Part shown: one piece after another, positions 14,005-20,803 of the stretch | Numbering within the stretch: the stretch's first letter is position 1 | Layout of the letters: every line of letters starts with the position of its first letter | Source of the DNA: Actinomadura rifamycini DSM 43936 | Lineage (GTDB): Bacteria > Actinomycetota > Actinomycetes > Streptosporangiales > Streptosporangiaceae | Reading direction: 5' to 3' | Length of the DNA: 43,507 nucleotides | Assembly (NCBI RefSeq): GCF_000425065.1 | Contig: NZ_AULB01000043.1 | Coordinates: forward strand, 1-43,507 | Translations under genes and position numbers: made by a program | Notes under the pieces: generated by a model | Told to the model about the DNA's origin: nothing | Databases searched by the model: none | Seen by the model: only the letters and a program-made list of their open reading frames with translations

Positions 14005-14853
14005 ATGCCCAGCGACGAGAGCCCCGCGTCGATCAGGCGGCACGAGTTGATACGGGAGATCGGCCAAGGGATCGTCGGTCGGGCGCCGGCGGGGTGGACC
14101 CGTATCGATGCGGTGTACATGGCCGCGGGAGACTGGCTTCATCGCCGCATCGACATTCGGACGGAGGCGGGCCCGTACGACGGCTCGCCCGGTCGTATCG
14201 ATGCCGGGCCGGTGCGGGAACTGCGAGACGTCATGTCCGCACCGGGTGCGGGGACCTGGTTCACGATGTACCTGACCATCGAGCGTGGCGCCGATGTGGA
14301 CGCGAGGTTCGATCGGGACGGTCGGCCGCCCATCGATGTCCCGATCGGGTCGGCGCTCGCGGTCGATCTCGAGAGGTATCCCCGGTCGGTGGTCCCGCAA
14401 TGGATGCGTGACGACATCGCGGAAGCGGAGCGCCGGAGATCCGAGGGGGCGCGTCACGCTGCCGCCTCGGGCGTCCCTGCGCCAGAGGTCGTCGCCGCGG
14501 TGCTGGAGCGGATCGCCGGTGGTGCGCGACGTGTCGTCGACGCGGACGTTGATTCGATGGTCGATGAAATGCGGTACATCCGGATTGAGCGTAATGGTGC
14601 TCCGGTTGAGGGGCCTGTGGTCGCGTTCTGTGAGATCGATGAGGACGGGTACGAGAACCGCAAGGTCGAGGTCTTTCCCGACGGCGTCCTCGATTACGCG
14701 GGCGGGTTCGTGGAAGGCGAGACGACGCGGCTGGGCGATGACCCGGTGGGCACCGTAGCCGAGATTTCCCGACGACCCGGATTCACGGCGCACGAGATCA
14801 CATCGGCAGAGTTTCGAGCCGCTTGGGCGGCGGCAGGCGGGTTCGAGGACTGA
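14005..14853 (+). CDS. YezG-like / DUF6881 two-domain immunity-type protein
   Basis: A protein of 282 residues. The N-terminal half (about 10-130) has the pattern of the YezG immunity family: ELIREIGQGIV, then PAGWTRIDAVYMAAGDW and a late YLTIERG strand. After an Ala/Arg-rich helical linker (about 135-185), the C-terminal part (about 188-280) matches DUF6881: MRYIRIERNG, FCEIDEDGYENRKVEVFPDG, TRLGDDPVG and a closing ITSAEFRAAW. Both domains are found in polymorphic-toxin neighbourhoods, YezG as a DNase-toxin antidote. The ATG at 14005 has GGAG 9 nt upstream. No toxin gene is adjacent. The fusion suggests an orphan or multi-specific immunity protein, bounded by R2 copies. Confidence 0.75.
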   Translation: MPSDESPASIRRHELIREIGQGIVGRAPAGWTRIDAVYMAAGDWLHRRIDIRTEAGPYDGSPGRIDAGPVRELRDVMSAPGAGTWFTMYLTIERGADVDARFDRDGRPPIDVPIGSALAVDLERYPRSVVPQWMRDDIAEAERRRSEGARHAAASGVPAPEVVAAVLERIAGGARRVVDADVDSMVDEMRYIRIERNGAPVEGPVVAFCEIDEDGYENRKVEVFPDGVLDYAGGFVEGETTRLGDDPVGTVAEISRRPGFTAHEITSAEFRAAWAAAGGFED

Positions 14854-15021
14854 TACTGCGGCGGTGTTGGCGCGGAGGCGGCCGCCGACCGGGCATGTCG
14901 GGGGTGTTCCGGGTCGGCGGGCCGCCCAGGACGTGGTGGACGACGCCGTTGCCGTGGTCGTCCGTGAAGTCGATCAGGTGCGGCACATCGCGATCGGTCA
15001 TCGCCGCATGCCGGACAGCGA

Positions 15022-15054
15022 ACGGCCGCCCCGGATTCGGTTCGGGGCGGCCGT
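15022..15054. terminator. hairpin terminator downstream of the immunity-type gene
   Basis: A perfect 12-bp stem (15022-15033 and 15043-15054) with a 9-nt loop, 169 nt after the stop at 14853. Confidence 0.6.
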
Positions 15055-15120
15055 CGGGAGTCGCTCTGCGCGCGTAACGCGGGACGCGCTCGGCCGCTGC
15101 TTGCCGCTGGCGTCCTGCTC

Positions 15121-15160
15121 GGAGCCATCGCGGAACGGACGGCGCGGGGGGCGGGGTCCC
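15121..15160. repeat. dispersed repeat R2, copy C
   Basis: The core differs from copies A and B at two positions (GGAGCCATCGCGGAACGG against GGAGCAATCACGGAACGG) and is followed by the same GGGGTCCCGGG segment as copy A. Confidence 0.55.
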
Positions 15161-15192
15161 GGGTCTTTCGATTGCGGAGTGTGTCGATGCGC

Positions 15193-15453
15193 TCACGGGT
15201 GGGGGGTGTCGCTGTTTTCGAAGGTTCGCGCCACCCTTTCATGGACCTGCTGCCACAGGGTTTCGTGGGGTTCCGCGTCCATGCCCTCGGCTCGGAAGAC
15301 CGCCTCCGTGAACGCGTCGACGTCCGGCGGCGGTGAGGCGCAGAGGGCGGCATGGTCCTCTGGCGGCAGGCAGAACCCGAGTTCGATGCACAGGTCGCGC
15401 AGCAAGGAGGCGACGTCCTCAGGGGGCAGCTGTTGAGCGCTCACGGTCCCCAT
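15193..15453 (-). CDS. small acidic hypothetical protein
   Basis: A protein of about 86 residues (SAQQLPPEDVASLLRDLCIE at the start, ETLWQQVHERVARTFE near the end), acidic and helical, with no family I can name. Possible starts are ATG 15465, ATG 15453 and GTG 15444; none has a convincing ribosome site, so a leaderless message is possible. It is convergent with nothing and divergent from the Nudix gene. It lies just past R2 copy C and may be the last cassette gene of the island. Confidence 0.6.
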   Translation of the reverse strand: MGTVSAQQLPPEDVASLLRDLCIELGFCLPPEDHAALCASPPPDVDAFTEAVFRAEGMDAEPHETLWQQVHERVARTFENSDTPHP

Positions 15454-15561
15454 ATTGGCCGACATCGGGCCGGGCGGTCGGCTTTGCGGATTGTGGCCGC
15501 TTCTCGGGTCGCTGGGCGGGATGATGTCGTTGGAAACGCGGCGACGGTTCGGAGGGTCGGG

Positions 15562-16035
15562 GTGAGTTTTCGGCTGGGGGCTTATGGCGTGTGCATCGAG
15601 GACGGGCGGGTGCTGCTCGTCCGGTATGTGCCGCCGAAGGGGGCGACCGTGTGGACGCTGCCGGGGGGCGGGGTGGAGCACGCGGAGGACCCGTTCGACG
15701 CGGTCGTTCGCGAGGTCGCCGAGGAGACCGGGTACAGCGTGGTGGTCGAACGGCTGCTGGGCGTGGACTCGAGGGTGATCCCGGCGGCGGAGCGTGCCGT
15801 TCCGGGCGGGCCCGAGCACCAGAACGTCGGCGTCTTCTACCAGGTCCGCGTCACCGGCGGACGGCTCCGGCCCGAGCCGAACGGGGACACCGACGAGCCG
15901 GTCTGGACCCCGCTGCGGGACGTCGCGGGCCTGCAGCGGTCGTCGCTCGTCGATGTCGGGCTCGAACTGGCGCGGACGCTGCCGCCGACCGGCCATGTCG
16001 ATCCCGTCCCGGTCGGCGGGCCGGTCCGGCACTGA
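15562..16035 (+). CDS. Nudix hydrolase
   Basis: A protein of 157 residues with a complete Nudix box at residues 36-58 (GGVEHAEDPFDAVVREVAEE then TGY), giving the Gx5Ex7REUxEExGU pattern that binds Mg2+ and cleaves nucleoside-diphosphate-linked substrates. The GTG start at 15562 has a strong GGAGGG site 5 nt upstream. The substrate cannot be told from sequence; the short N-terminal strand and lack of extra domains fit an ADP-ribose or (d)NTP-type house-cleaning enzyme. The gene is alone on its strand, ended by a 15-bp hairpin. Confidence 0.93.
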   Translation: MSFRLGAYGVCIEDGRVLLVRYVPPKGATVWTLPGGGVEHAEDPFDAVVREVAEETGYSVVVERLLGVDSRVIPAAERAVPGGPEHQNVGVFYQVRVTGGRLRPEPNGDTDEPVWTPLRDVAGLQRSSLVDVGLELARTLPPTGHVDPVPVGGPVRH

Positions 16036-16045
16036 GGCGGCATGG

Positions 16046-16081
16046 GAACGGCCGCTCCGGACGAGGCCGGAGCGGCCGTTC
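16046..16081 (+). terminator. Nudix gene terminator
   Basis: A perfect 15-bp stem (16046-16060 and 16067-16081) with loop ACGAGG, 10 nt after the stop codon. Confidence 0.85.
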
Positions 16082-16191
16082 GAGATCATCCCCCGCCGAC
16101 CCGGCTGGGACGGTCGCCCGCACTGCTCTTCTGCGGTCGGTGGCCGTGATCGGCACGTTGAGCATCTGCCACCGTTCGGCGGGGCGGCGGA

Positions 16192-17127
16192 CTACTTGAT
16201 GGAGTCCTGCTCGGACCCCTCCACCTCGTTGACCGCGGTGTTGCCCTTACCGCCCTTGAGGCTGGTGTGGAAGTCGCCGGTCTTGACCGACTCGTTCCCG
16301 ACCTTCGGCGACGCCGCCGGCGAGCCGGTGACGTTGCTGAAGGAGAGGTCGCCCGGGCCGGACTCGGCGACGATGGTCGGGCCGTTCACGCCCACCTTCG
16401 AGTGCTTCGCGGCGAACACGTTGTCGAAGCCACCCTTCTTGTGGTCGCCCTTGTCACCGTGGCCGCCCTTGTCACCGTGGCCACCCTTGTCACCGTGGCC
16501 GCCGGTGCGGGCACCCTGCTCGGGGGTGCCGGCCTCCTCGACCAGGGCCTCGTTCTGCACGGCCTCCTGCTGCGCGGCCTCGGGCTTGGCGTCCTGGGCC
16601 TGGGCCTGGTGCTGCATGGCCTCGGGCTTGGCGTCCTGAGCCTGGACCTCCTGCTGCGCCGCCTCGGGCTTGGCCTCCTGCTGCGCGGCCTCCGGCTTGG
16701 CCTCCTGGGCCTCGGCCTGGGCCTCCTGCTGCGCGGCCGCCGGCTTGGCCTCCTCGGCCTTGGCGTGGGCGCCCGCCTCCTCGGCCTGCCCCTTCACCGA
16801 GTCCTGCTCGGTGCCCTCGATCTCGTTGACGACGGTGTTGCCCTTGCCGTCCTTGAGGTTCGTCTTGATGTCGCCGGTCTTGACCGACTCGTTGCCGACC
16901 TTGGGCGACGCCTTGGGCGAGCCGGTGACGTTGCTGTACGAGAGGTCACCAGGGCCGCTCTCGACGACGTAGACCGGACCGTTGTGGCCGACGGTCGCGT
17001 TCTCCACGATGAAGATGGTGATGTCCTTCTTCGCCGTGGTCTCCACCGCCATGGCCGACGGCGCCAGGAGCATGGGCGCACCCATCGCGATCCCGCCGAT
17101 CACCGCCGCACGAGCAATGCGATTCAT
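16192..17127 (-). CDS. secreted protein with duplicated 74-residue module
   Basis: A protein of 311 residues. A Sec signal peptide ends in APSAMA-VE near residue 27. Two modules of 74 residues (39-112 and 238-311) are about 54/74 identical and share VGxNGP, ESGPGDLS, SNVTGSP, SPKVGNESVKTGD and GKGNT motifs, which look like beta-strands and turns. Between them lies a low-complexity linker: repeats of KPEAAQQEA type (about 124-197) and then three HGDKGG units (about 213-230). There is no LPXTG sorting signal and no C-terminal membrane segment, so the protein is probably released or held by self-association. No known domain is recognised. It is monocistronic, with ATG 17127 after AGGGAAAGG. Confidence 0.85.
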   Translation of the reverse strand: MNRIARAAVIGGIAMGAPMLLAPSAMAVETTAKKDITIFIVENATVGHNGPVYVVESGPGDLSYSNVTGSPKASPKVGNESVKTGDIKTNLKDGKGNTVVNEIEGTEQDSVKGQAEEAGAHAKAEEAKPAAAQQEAQAEAQEAKPEAAQQEAKPEAAQQEVQAQDAKPEAMQHQAQAQDAKPEAAQQEAVQNEALVEEAGTPEQGARTGGHGDKGGHGDKGGHGDKGDHKKGGFDNVFAAKHSKVGVNGPTIVAESGPGDLSFSNVTGSPAASPKVGNESVKTGDFHTSLKGGKGNTAVNEVEGSEQDSIK

Positions 17128-17441
17128 GCCTTTCCCTTCTGTTTGCGAAGCGACGCACTCCCTGCTGGAGCACTAAGACCCACTCTTCCAGGAAAGAAAT
17201 GACGCAACACTCAAGTCCCGAGCCAGCATTCTCCAAGATCATCCCAGCAAAACCGCATCGGAAAAAAGCGCTCCTCCCCTCCGGGGCGGCACTCAGGAAA
17301 AGCGATGATCACTGAATTTGACCCGATTATGTCCCGCTATTCACCACTGTGGACGGTCGACATTTTCCCGCAAATCGCCCGGCAAACTTCGCGTGGGCGG
17401 CACTGTCACCCGACACCGGGACCGAGTGCGAGCGAGCCGGG
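17128..17441 (-). promoter_or_regulatory. upstream region of the secreted protein gene
   Basis: About 310 bp of relatively AT-rich DNA with no gene. On the minus strand an imperfect CCGCCCC/GGGGAGG hairpin is followed by GCGCTTTTTT near 17267-17290, resembling an intrinsic terminator or attenuator in a long leader. A CATAAT element at 17328-17333 could be the -10 of a promoter upstream of it. No riboswitch class that I know was recognised. Confidence 0.35.
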
Positions 17442-17825
17442 TCAGCCGACGCCGCAGGGGCTGGTTCCGACGGTCGAGATGTCGGCGCCCGGGAACCGGA
17501 AGTAGCCGTCGGCGGCCAGGCCCGCGGGGACGAGGAGGAGCAGGGCGACCGGGAGCGCGAACGCGCTCGCCGCGCGGGCGGGGCCGCGGCGGCCGAGGAG
17601 GAGGACGGTGGCGAGGACGACGGCGGCGACGCCGAGCGCGAGGGTCGCGAGCGGCAGCCAGGCGTCGTAGCCGTGGCTCCAGTGCGCGGACGGACGGTCG
17701 TGCGCGCACGCGTGCTCGCGGGCCTCGTCCGCGCGGGCCTGGAGGCGGCCCATGAGGACCAGGCCGCCGGCGCACAGCCCGGTCAGGACGGGCGGGAGGA
17801 GGCCGAGCGGCGGTCGGGGGGGCAT
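17442..17825 (-). CDS. small integral membrane protein
   Basis: A protein of 127 residues with three hydrophobic segments (about 8-25, 58-79 and 86-105). Between the first two is a hydrophilic loop with AREHACAHDRPSAHWSHGYD, rich in His and Cys, and the C-terminal end GTSPCGVG carries another Cys. I do not recognise the family. The ATG at 17825 was chosen over an upstream GTG. It lies downstream of the thrC-cysO operon but is separated from it by a strong 15-bp terminator, so it is likely transcribed alone. Confidence 0.75.
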   Translation of the reverse strand: MPPRPPLGLLPPVLTGLCAGGLVLMGRLQARADEAREHACAHDRPSAHWSHGYDAWLPLATLALGVAAVVLATVLLLGRRGPARAASAFALPVALLLLVPAGLAADGYFRFPGADISTVGTSPCGVG

Positions 17826-17841
17826 CGGCGGCGATTGTAGA

Positions 17842-17876
17842 CCCGCCCGGCGCACGTCGGACGTGCGCCGGGCGGG
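17842..17876 (-). terminator. thrC-cysO operon terminator
   Basis: A perfect 15-bp GC-rich stem (17842-17856 and 17862-17876) with loop TCGGA, 25 nt beyond the cysO stop. Confidence 0.88.
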
Positions 17877-17901
17877 CCGGGACGGGCGGGGCGGTCGGGC
17901 G

Positions 17902-18180
17902 TCAGCCGCCGGCGACCGCGGGGATGATCGAGATCTGGGCGCCGGCCGGCGTCGGGGTGTCGAGGCCCTCGGCGAACCGGACGTCCTCGTCGCCCACGTA
18001 CACGTTGACGAACCGGCGGATCTTGCCGGCGTCGTCGAGGATGCGGGCGGAGATCCCGGAGTAGCTGGCCTCCAGGTCGGCGACGACGGCGCGCAGGGTC
18101 GCGCCCTCGGCCTTCACCTCCGACTCGCCGCCGGTGTAGGTGCGCAGGATCGTCGGGATCCGCACGGACACGCTGCTCAT
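17902..18180 (-). CDS. cysO: sulfur-carrier protein CysO (MoaD/ThiS fold)
   Basis: A 92-residue ubiquitin-like protein ending in PAVAGG, the di-Gly tail that is thiocarboxylated to deliver sulfide. It resembles mycobacterial CysO closely (VSVRIPTILRTYTGG at the start, LEASYSGIS, RFVNVYVGDEDVRF in the middle, ISIIPAVAGG at the end). In that system CysO-COSH donates sulfur to O-phosphoserine through CysM, and the protease Mec releases cysteine. Neither cysM nor mec is in this window. It starts 20 nt after the thrC stop, so it is co-transcribed with thrC and would share its SAM riboswitch. Confidence 0.93.
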   Translation of the reverse strand: MSSVSVRIPTILRTYTGGESEVKAEGATLRAVVADLEASYSGISARILDDAGKIRRFVNVYVGDEDVRFAEGLDTPTPAGAQISIIPAVAGG

Positions 18181-18200
18181 TGCTCGACTCCTCTTCGTTT

Positions 18201-19448
18201 TCAGGCGAGGCCCGCGGCGCGGAACGCGTCCAGGGACGGGGCGATGTTCGCGCTCGGCGCGACCACGGGGGCGACGGCGTCCAGGGTCTTCAGCCCGTCC
18301 CCGGAGTTGATGATCACGGTCTCGGCGGCCGGGTCGAGGACGCCGCCCTCGACCAGCTTGCGGAGGGTGGCGACGGTGACGCCGCCGGCGGTCTCGCCGA
18401 AGACGCCCTCGGTGCGGGCGAGCAGCCGGATGCCCTCGACGACCTGCTCGTCGGTGACGTCCTCGATGGCGCCGCCGGTGCGGCGGGCGACGTCCAGGAC
18501 GTACGGGCCGTCGGCGGGGTTGCCGATGGCGAGGGACTTGGCGATGGTGTCGGGCTTGACCGGGCGGACCACGTCGTGCCCGGCCTTGAACGCGGCGGAC
18601 ACCGGGGAGCAGCCTTCGGCCTGCGCGCCGAACACCTTGTAGGGGCGGTCCTCGACGAGGCCGAGCTTGATGAGCTCCTGGAACGCCTTGTCGATCTTGG
18701 TGAGCTGGGAGCCGGACGCGATCGGGACGACGATCTGGTCGGGCAGCCGCCAGCCGAGCTGCTCGGCGATCTCGTAGCCGAGGGTCTTGGAGCCCTCCGC
18801 GTAGTACGGGCGGACGTTGACGTTCACGAACGCCCACTCGTCCTGCTCGCCGGCGATCTCGGACGCGAGCCGGTTCACGTCGTCGTAGTTGCCGTCGACC
18901 GTGACGAACGTGCCGCCGTACACGGCCGTCGTGATGATCTTCTGCGACTCGAGGTTGGACGGGACGAACACGGCGGAGCGGATCCCGGCGCGGGCCGCGG
19001 CGGCGGCGACGGCGTTCGCGAGGTTCCCGGTGGACGGGCAGGCGAGCACCTTGAAGCCGAGTTCGCGGGCGGCGGCGAGCGCGACGGCGACGACGCGGTC
19101 CTTGAACGAGTGGGTCGGGTTGCCGCTGTCGTCCTTCACCCAGAGCTTCTGCAGGCCGAGGGCCTCGGCGAGGTTGTCGGCCCGGACGAGCCGGGTCAGG
19201 CCGGGCTCGGTGTTGGGGGTGGACGCGACGTCGGACGGGACGGGCAGCAGGCCGCGGTACCGCCAGATGTTGCGGGGCCCGGACTCGATGTCGGCGCGGG
19301 TGATGCCGCCGAAGTCGTACGAAATCTCGAGGGGGCCGAAACACTCCTCGCACGCGTAGTGCGGGCCGAGTTCGCGGGATGCGCCGCATTCGCGGCAGAC
19401 GAGGGCGGTAGCGGGGCCGAGGTCGGCGGTGGCAGACGTGGTTGCCAT
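18201..19448 (-). CDS. thrC: threonine synthase
   Basis: A PLP-dependent fold-type II enzyme of 415 residues that converts O-phosphohomoserine to threonine. It has an N-terminal zinc ribbon with four cysteines (C18, C21, C33, C36: CREC...CEEC), the PLP lysine K116 in THSFKDR, the PSTGNLANAVAAAAARAG phosphate-binding stretch, and VPIASGSQL and NSGDGLKT near the C-terminus. The ATG at 19448 was chosen. The leader contains an S-box riboswitch, and cysO follows in the operon. The fold alone cannot exclude a related phosphate-leaving-group substrate (O-phosphoserine), but the zinc ribbon and length fit actinobacterial ThrC. Confidence 0.93.
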   Translation of the reverse strand: MATTSATADLGPATALVCRECGASRELGPHYACEECFGPLEISYDFGGITRADIESGPRNIWRYRGLLPVPSDVASTPNTEPGLTRLVRADNLAEALGLQKLWVKDDSGNPTHSFKDRVVAVALAAARELGFKVLACPSTGNLANAVAAAAARAGIRSAVFVPSNLESQKIITTAVYGGTFVTVDGNYDDVNRLASEIAGEQDEWAFVNVNVRPYYAEGSKTLGYEIAEQLGWRLPDQIVVPIASGSQLTKIDKAFQELIKLGLVEDRPYKVFGAQAEGCSPVSAAFKAGHDVVRPVKPDTIAKSLAIGNPADGPYVLDVARRTGGAIEDVTDEQVVEGIRLLARTEGVFGETAGGVTVATLRKLVEGGVLDPAAETVIINSGDGLKTLDAVAPVVAPSANIAPSLDAFRAAGLA

Positions 19449-19463
19449 GAGGGCGAGCCCTTT

Positions 19464-19608
19464 CTCCCCATCTTTCCTGCGCCACCTTGGTCGCAGGCCG
19501 GAGTTGGCACCTTCTCCCGGCGGGCCTCGCGGGGGTCGCGAGCGCACACGAGCCGGGTGGTTGCCGGGGCTTCGCAGGGCCGGTCCCTCCACCCCTCTGG
19601 ATGAGCGT
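19464..19608 (-). ncRNA. SAM-I (S-box) riboswitch
   Basis: The minus-strand leader carries the S-box core in order: CUCAUC (P1 5' side, 19605-19600), CAGAGGGGUGGAGGGACCGG, CCCUGCGAAGCCCCGGCAACC, a P3 hairpin ending GCCGGGAG, AAGGUGCCAACUCC, a P4 stem CCUGCG/CGCAGG, and GAUGGG as P1 3' side (19472-19467). The P1 3' strand runs into GGGGAG, a possible ribosome site about 15 nt before the thrC ATG, so SAM binding would likely block translation. No terminator hairpin with a U-tract is seen. Confidence 0.92.
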
Positions 19609-19730
19609 TATTCAGTTGTTCGAGCGCTCTTTGGGCTCGTATGCGTGACTTTACATCACCTGACCGGATCGCAGACAGGCGGGTTCCACGCTTTGAGACG
19701 TTACCCCCACGTGCTCTTGATCACGCTCCC

Positions 19731-20693
19731 TCACGGGCGGGCGCGGGCGACGGGCGGGACGCCGTCCGCGGGGCCGCCGGGCGCCTGGGTGGGGTCGAGG
19801 AACACGTGCCGGACGAGCGGGTACCGCTCGCGCAGCCGGCGGTCGATGGCGCCCGCGACGTCCTCGGCCTCGTCGGCGCTGATGTGGTCGGAGAAGTGGA
19901 CCTTCGCGGCGACGAGCAGCTCCTCGGGGCCGAAGTGCATGGTGAGCAGGGACTCGACGCCGGTGACGCCGGGCGCCCCGGCGATCTCGGTCCGGATGCC
20001 GCGCTGCACGGCGGGGTCGGCGGCGCGGCCGATGATGAGCCCCTTGCTCTCCCGGCCGATGACGAACGCGAGCCCGGCCAGCAGGACCCCGATCAGGACG
20101 GACGCGAGGCCGTCCCAGAACTCGGACCCGGTGAGCTCGCGGAGGACGAGCCCGGCGGCGGCGAGCACGAGCCCGATCATCGCGGCGGAGTCCTCGAACA
20201 GGGCGGTCTTGAACGTGATGTCGGGCGACCGGCGGACGTGCTCGACGATGTCGTGCTCGCTGCGGCGGGTCTCCATGCGGGCCTGGTGGAAGGCGCGGAT
20301 CCACGACGTCCCCTCGAGGACGGCCGCGAGGCCGAGGACGGCGAACGCGAGCCCGGCGCTGCTGTCGTCCCGGCTGCGGCCGGTCATGGTCAGCACGCCC
20401 TCGAAGATCGAGTAGCCCGCGCCCGCGACGAAGATGGCGCCGGCGGCGAGCAGGGACCAGAAGTACCGCTCGTTGCCGTAGCCGAAGGGGTGGCGCCGGT
20501 CGGGCCGGCGCGCGCTCCGCCGCAGGGAGATCAGCAGGAAGACCTGGTTGAGGGAGTCGCCGACGGAGTGGGCGCCCTCGGCGAGCATCGCGCTGGACGC
20601 CGACACCAGCCCGGCGATGATCTTCGCGAAGGCGAGGAGGAGGTTCGCGGTCAGCGCGACGAGCACCGTTTTCGTCGTCTCGGTCCGGCTCAT
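19731..20693 (-). CDS. cation diffusion facilitator (CDF) transporter
   Basis: A protein of 320 residues with six membrane helices and a C-terminal cytoplasmic domain, the CDF architecture for proton-driven efflux of Zn2+, Fe2+, Mn2+ or similar ions. The TM2 metal site reads AEGAHSVGDSLNQ (HxxxD). The TM5 counterpart is FEDSAAMIG, where the usual His/Asp-xxx-Asp is replaced by Glu-Asp, a variant known in one CDF branch of unsettled specificity. The loop HPFGYGNERYFW is also typical. The ATG at 20693 is divergent from otsA with a 110-bp gap. The metal cannot be assigned. Confidence 0.92.
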   Translation of the reverse strand: MSRTETTKTVLVALTANLLLAFAKIIAGLVSASSAMLAEGAHSVGDSLNQVFLLISLRRSARRPDRRHPFGYGNERYFWSLLAAGAIFVAGAGYSIFEGVLTMTGRSRDDSSAGLAFAVLGLAAVLEGTSWIRAFHQARMETRRSEHDIVEHVRRSPDITFKTALFEDSAAMIGLVLAAAGLVLRELTGSEFWDGLASVLIGVLLAGLAFVIGRESKGLIIGRAADPAVQRGIRTEIAGAPGVTGVESLLTMHFGPEELLVAAKVHFSDHISADEAEDVAGAIDRRLRERYPLVRHVFLDPTQAPGGPADGVPPVARARP

Positions 20694-20803
20694 CCGAGCC
20701 GGTTACCCGTCGCAAACCCCCTTAATCCAGGCGCTCGCGCCACCTTCCCCCTACCTCCCGGGTCACGTTGAAGCGCCGCGTCCCCAGCTGAGATTCTGCG
20801 GGT

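Larger units (their letters stand above)
14854..15192. other. gene-free stretch with hairpin and repeat
   Basis: It holds a perfect hairpin at 15022-15054 and repeat R2 copy C at 15121. A minus-strand frame of 67 codons from 15001 (MTDRDVPHLIDFTDDHGN...) has a protein-like first 25 residues but then becomes Pro/Arg-rich; I do not call it. Confidence 0.5.

Noticed and set aside
13672..14793. Upstream extension of the hypothetical protein frame that ends at 13321
   Set aside because: It lies antisense to the YezG-DUF6881 gene and is Arg/Pro-rich; only the last 116 codons look like protein.
14798..15001. A possible 67-residue minus-strand protein starting MTDRDVPHLIDF
   Set aside because: The first 25 residues look plausible, but the rest is low-complexity Pro/Arg and overlaps the 3' end of the gene on the other strand. 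There is no ribosome site.
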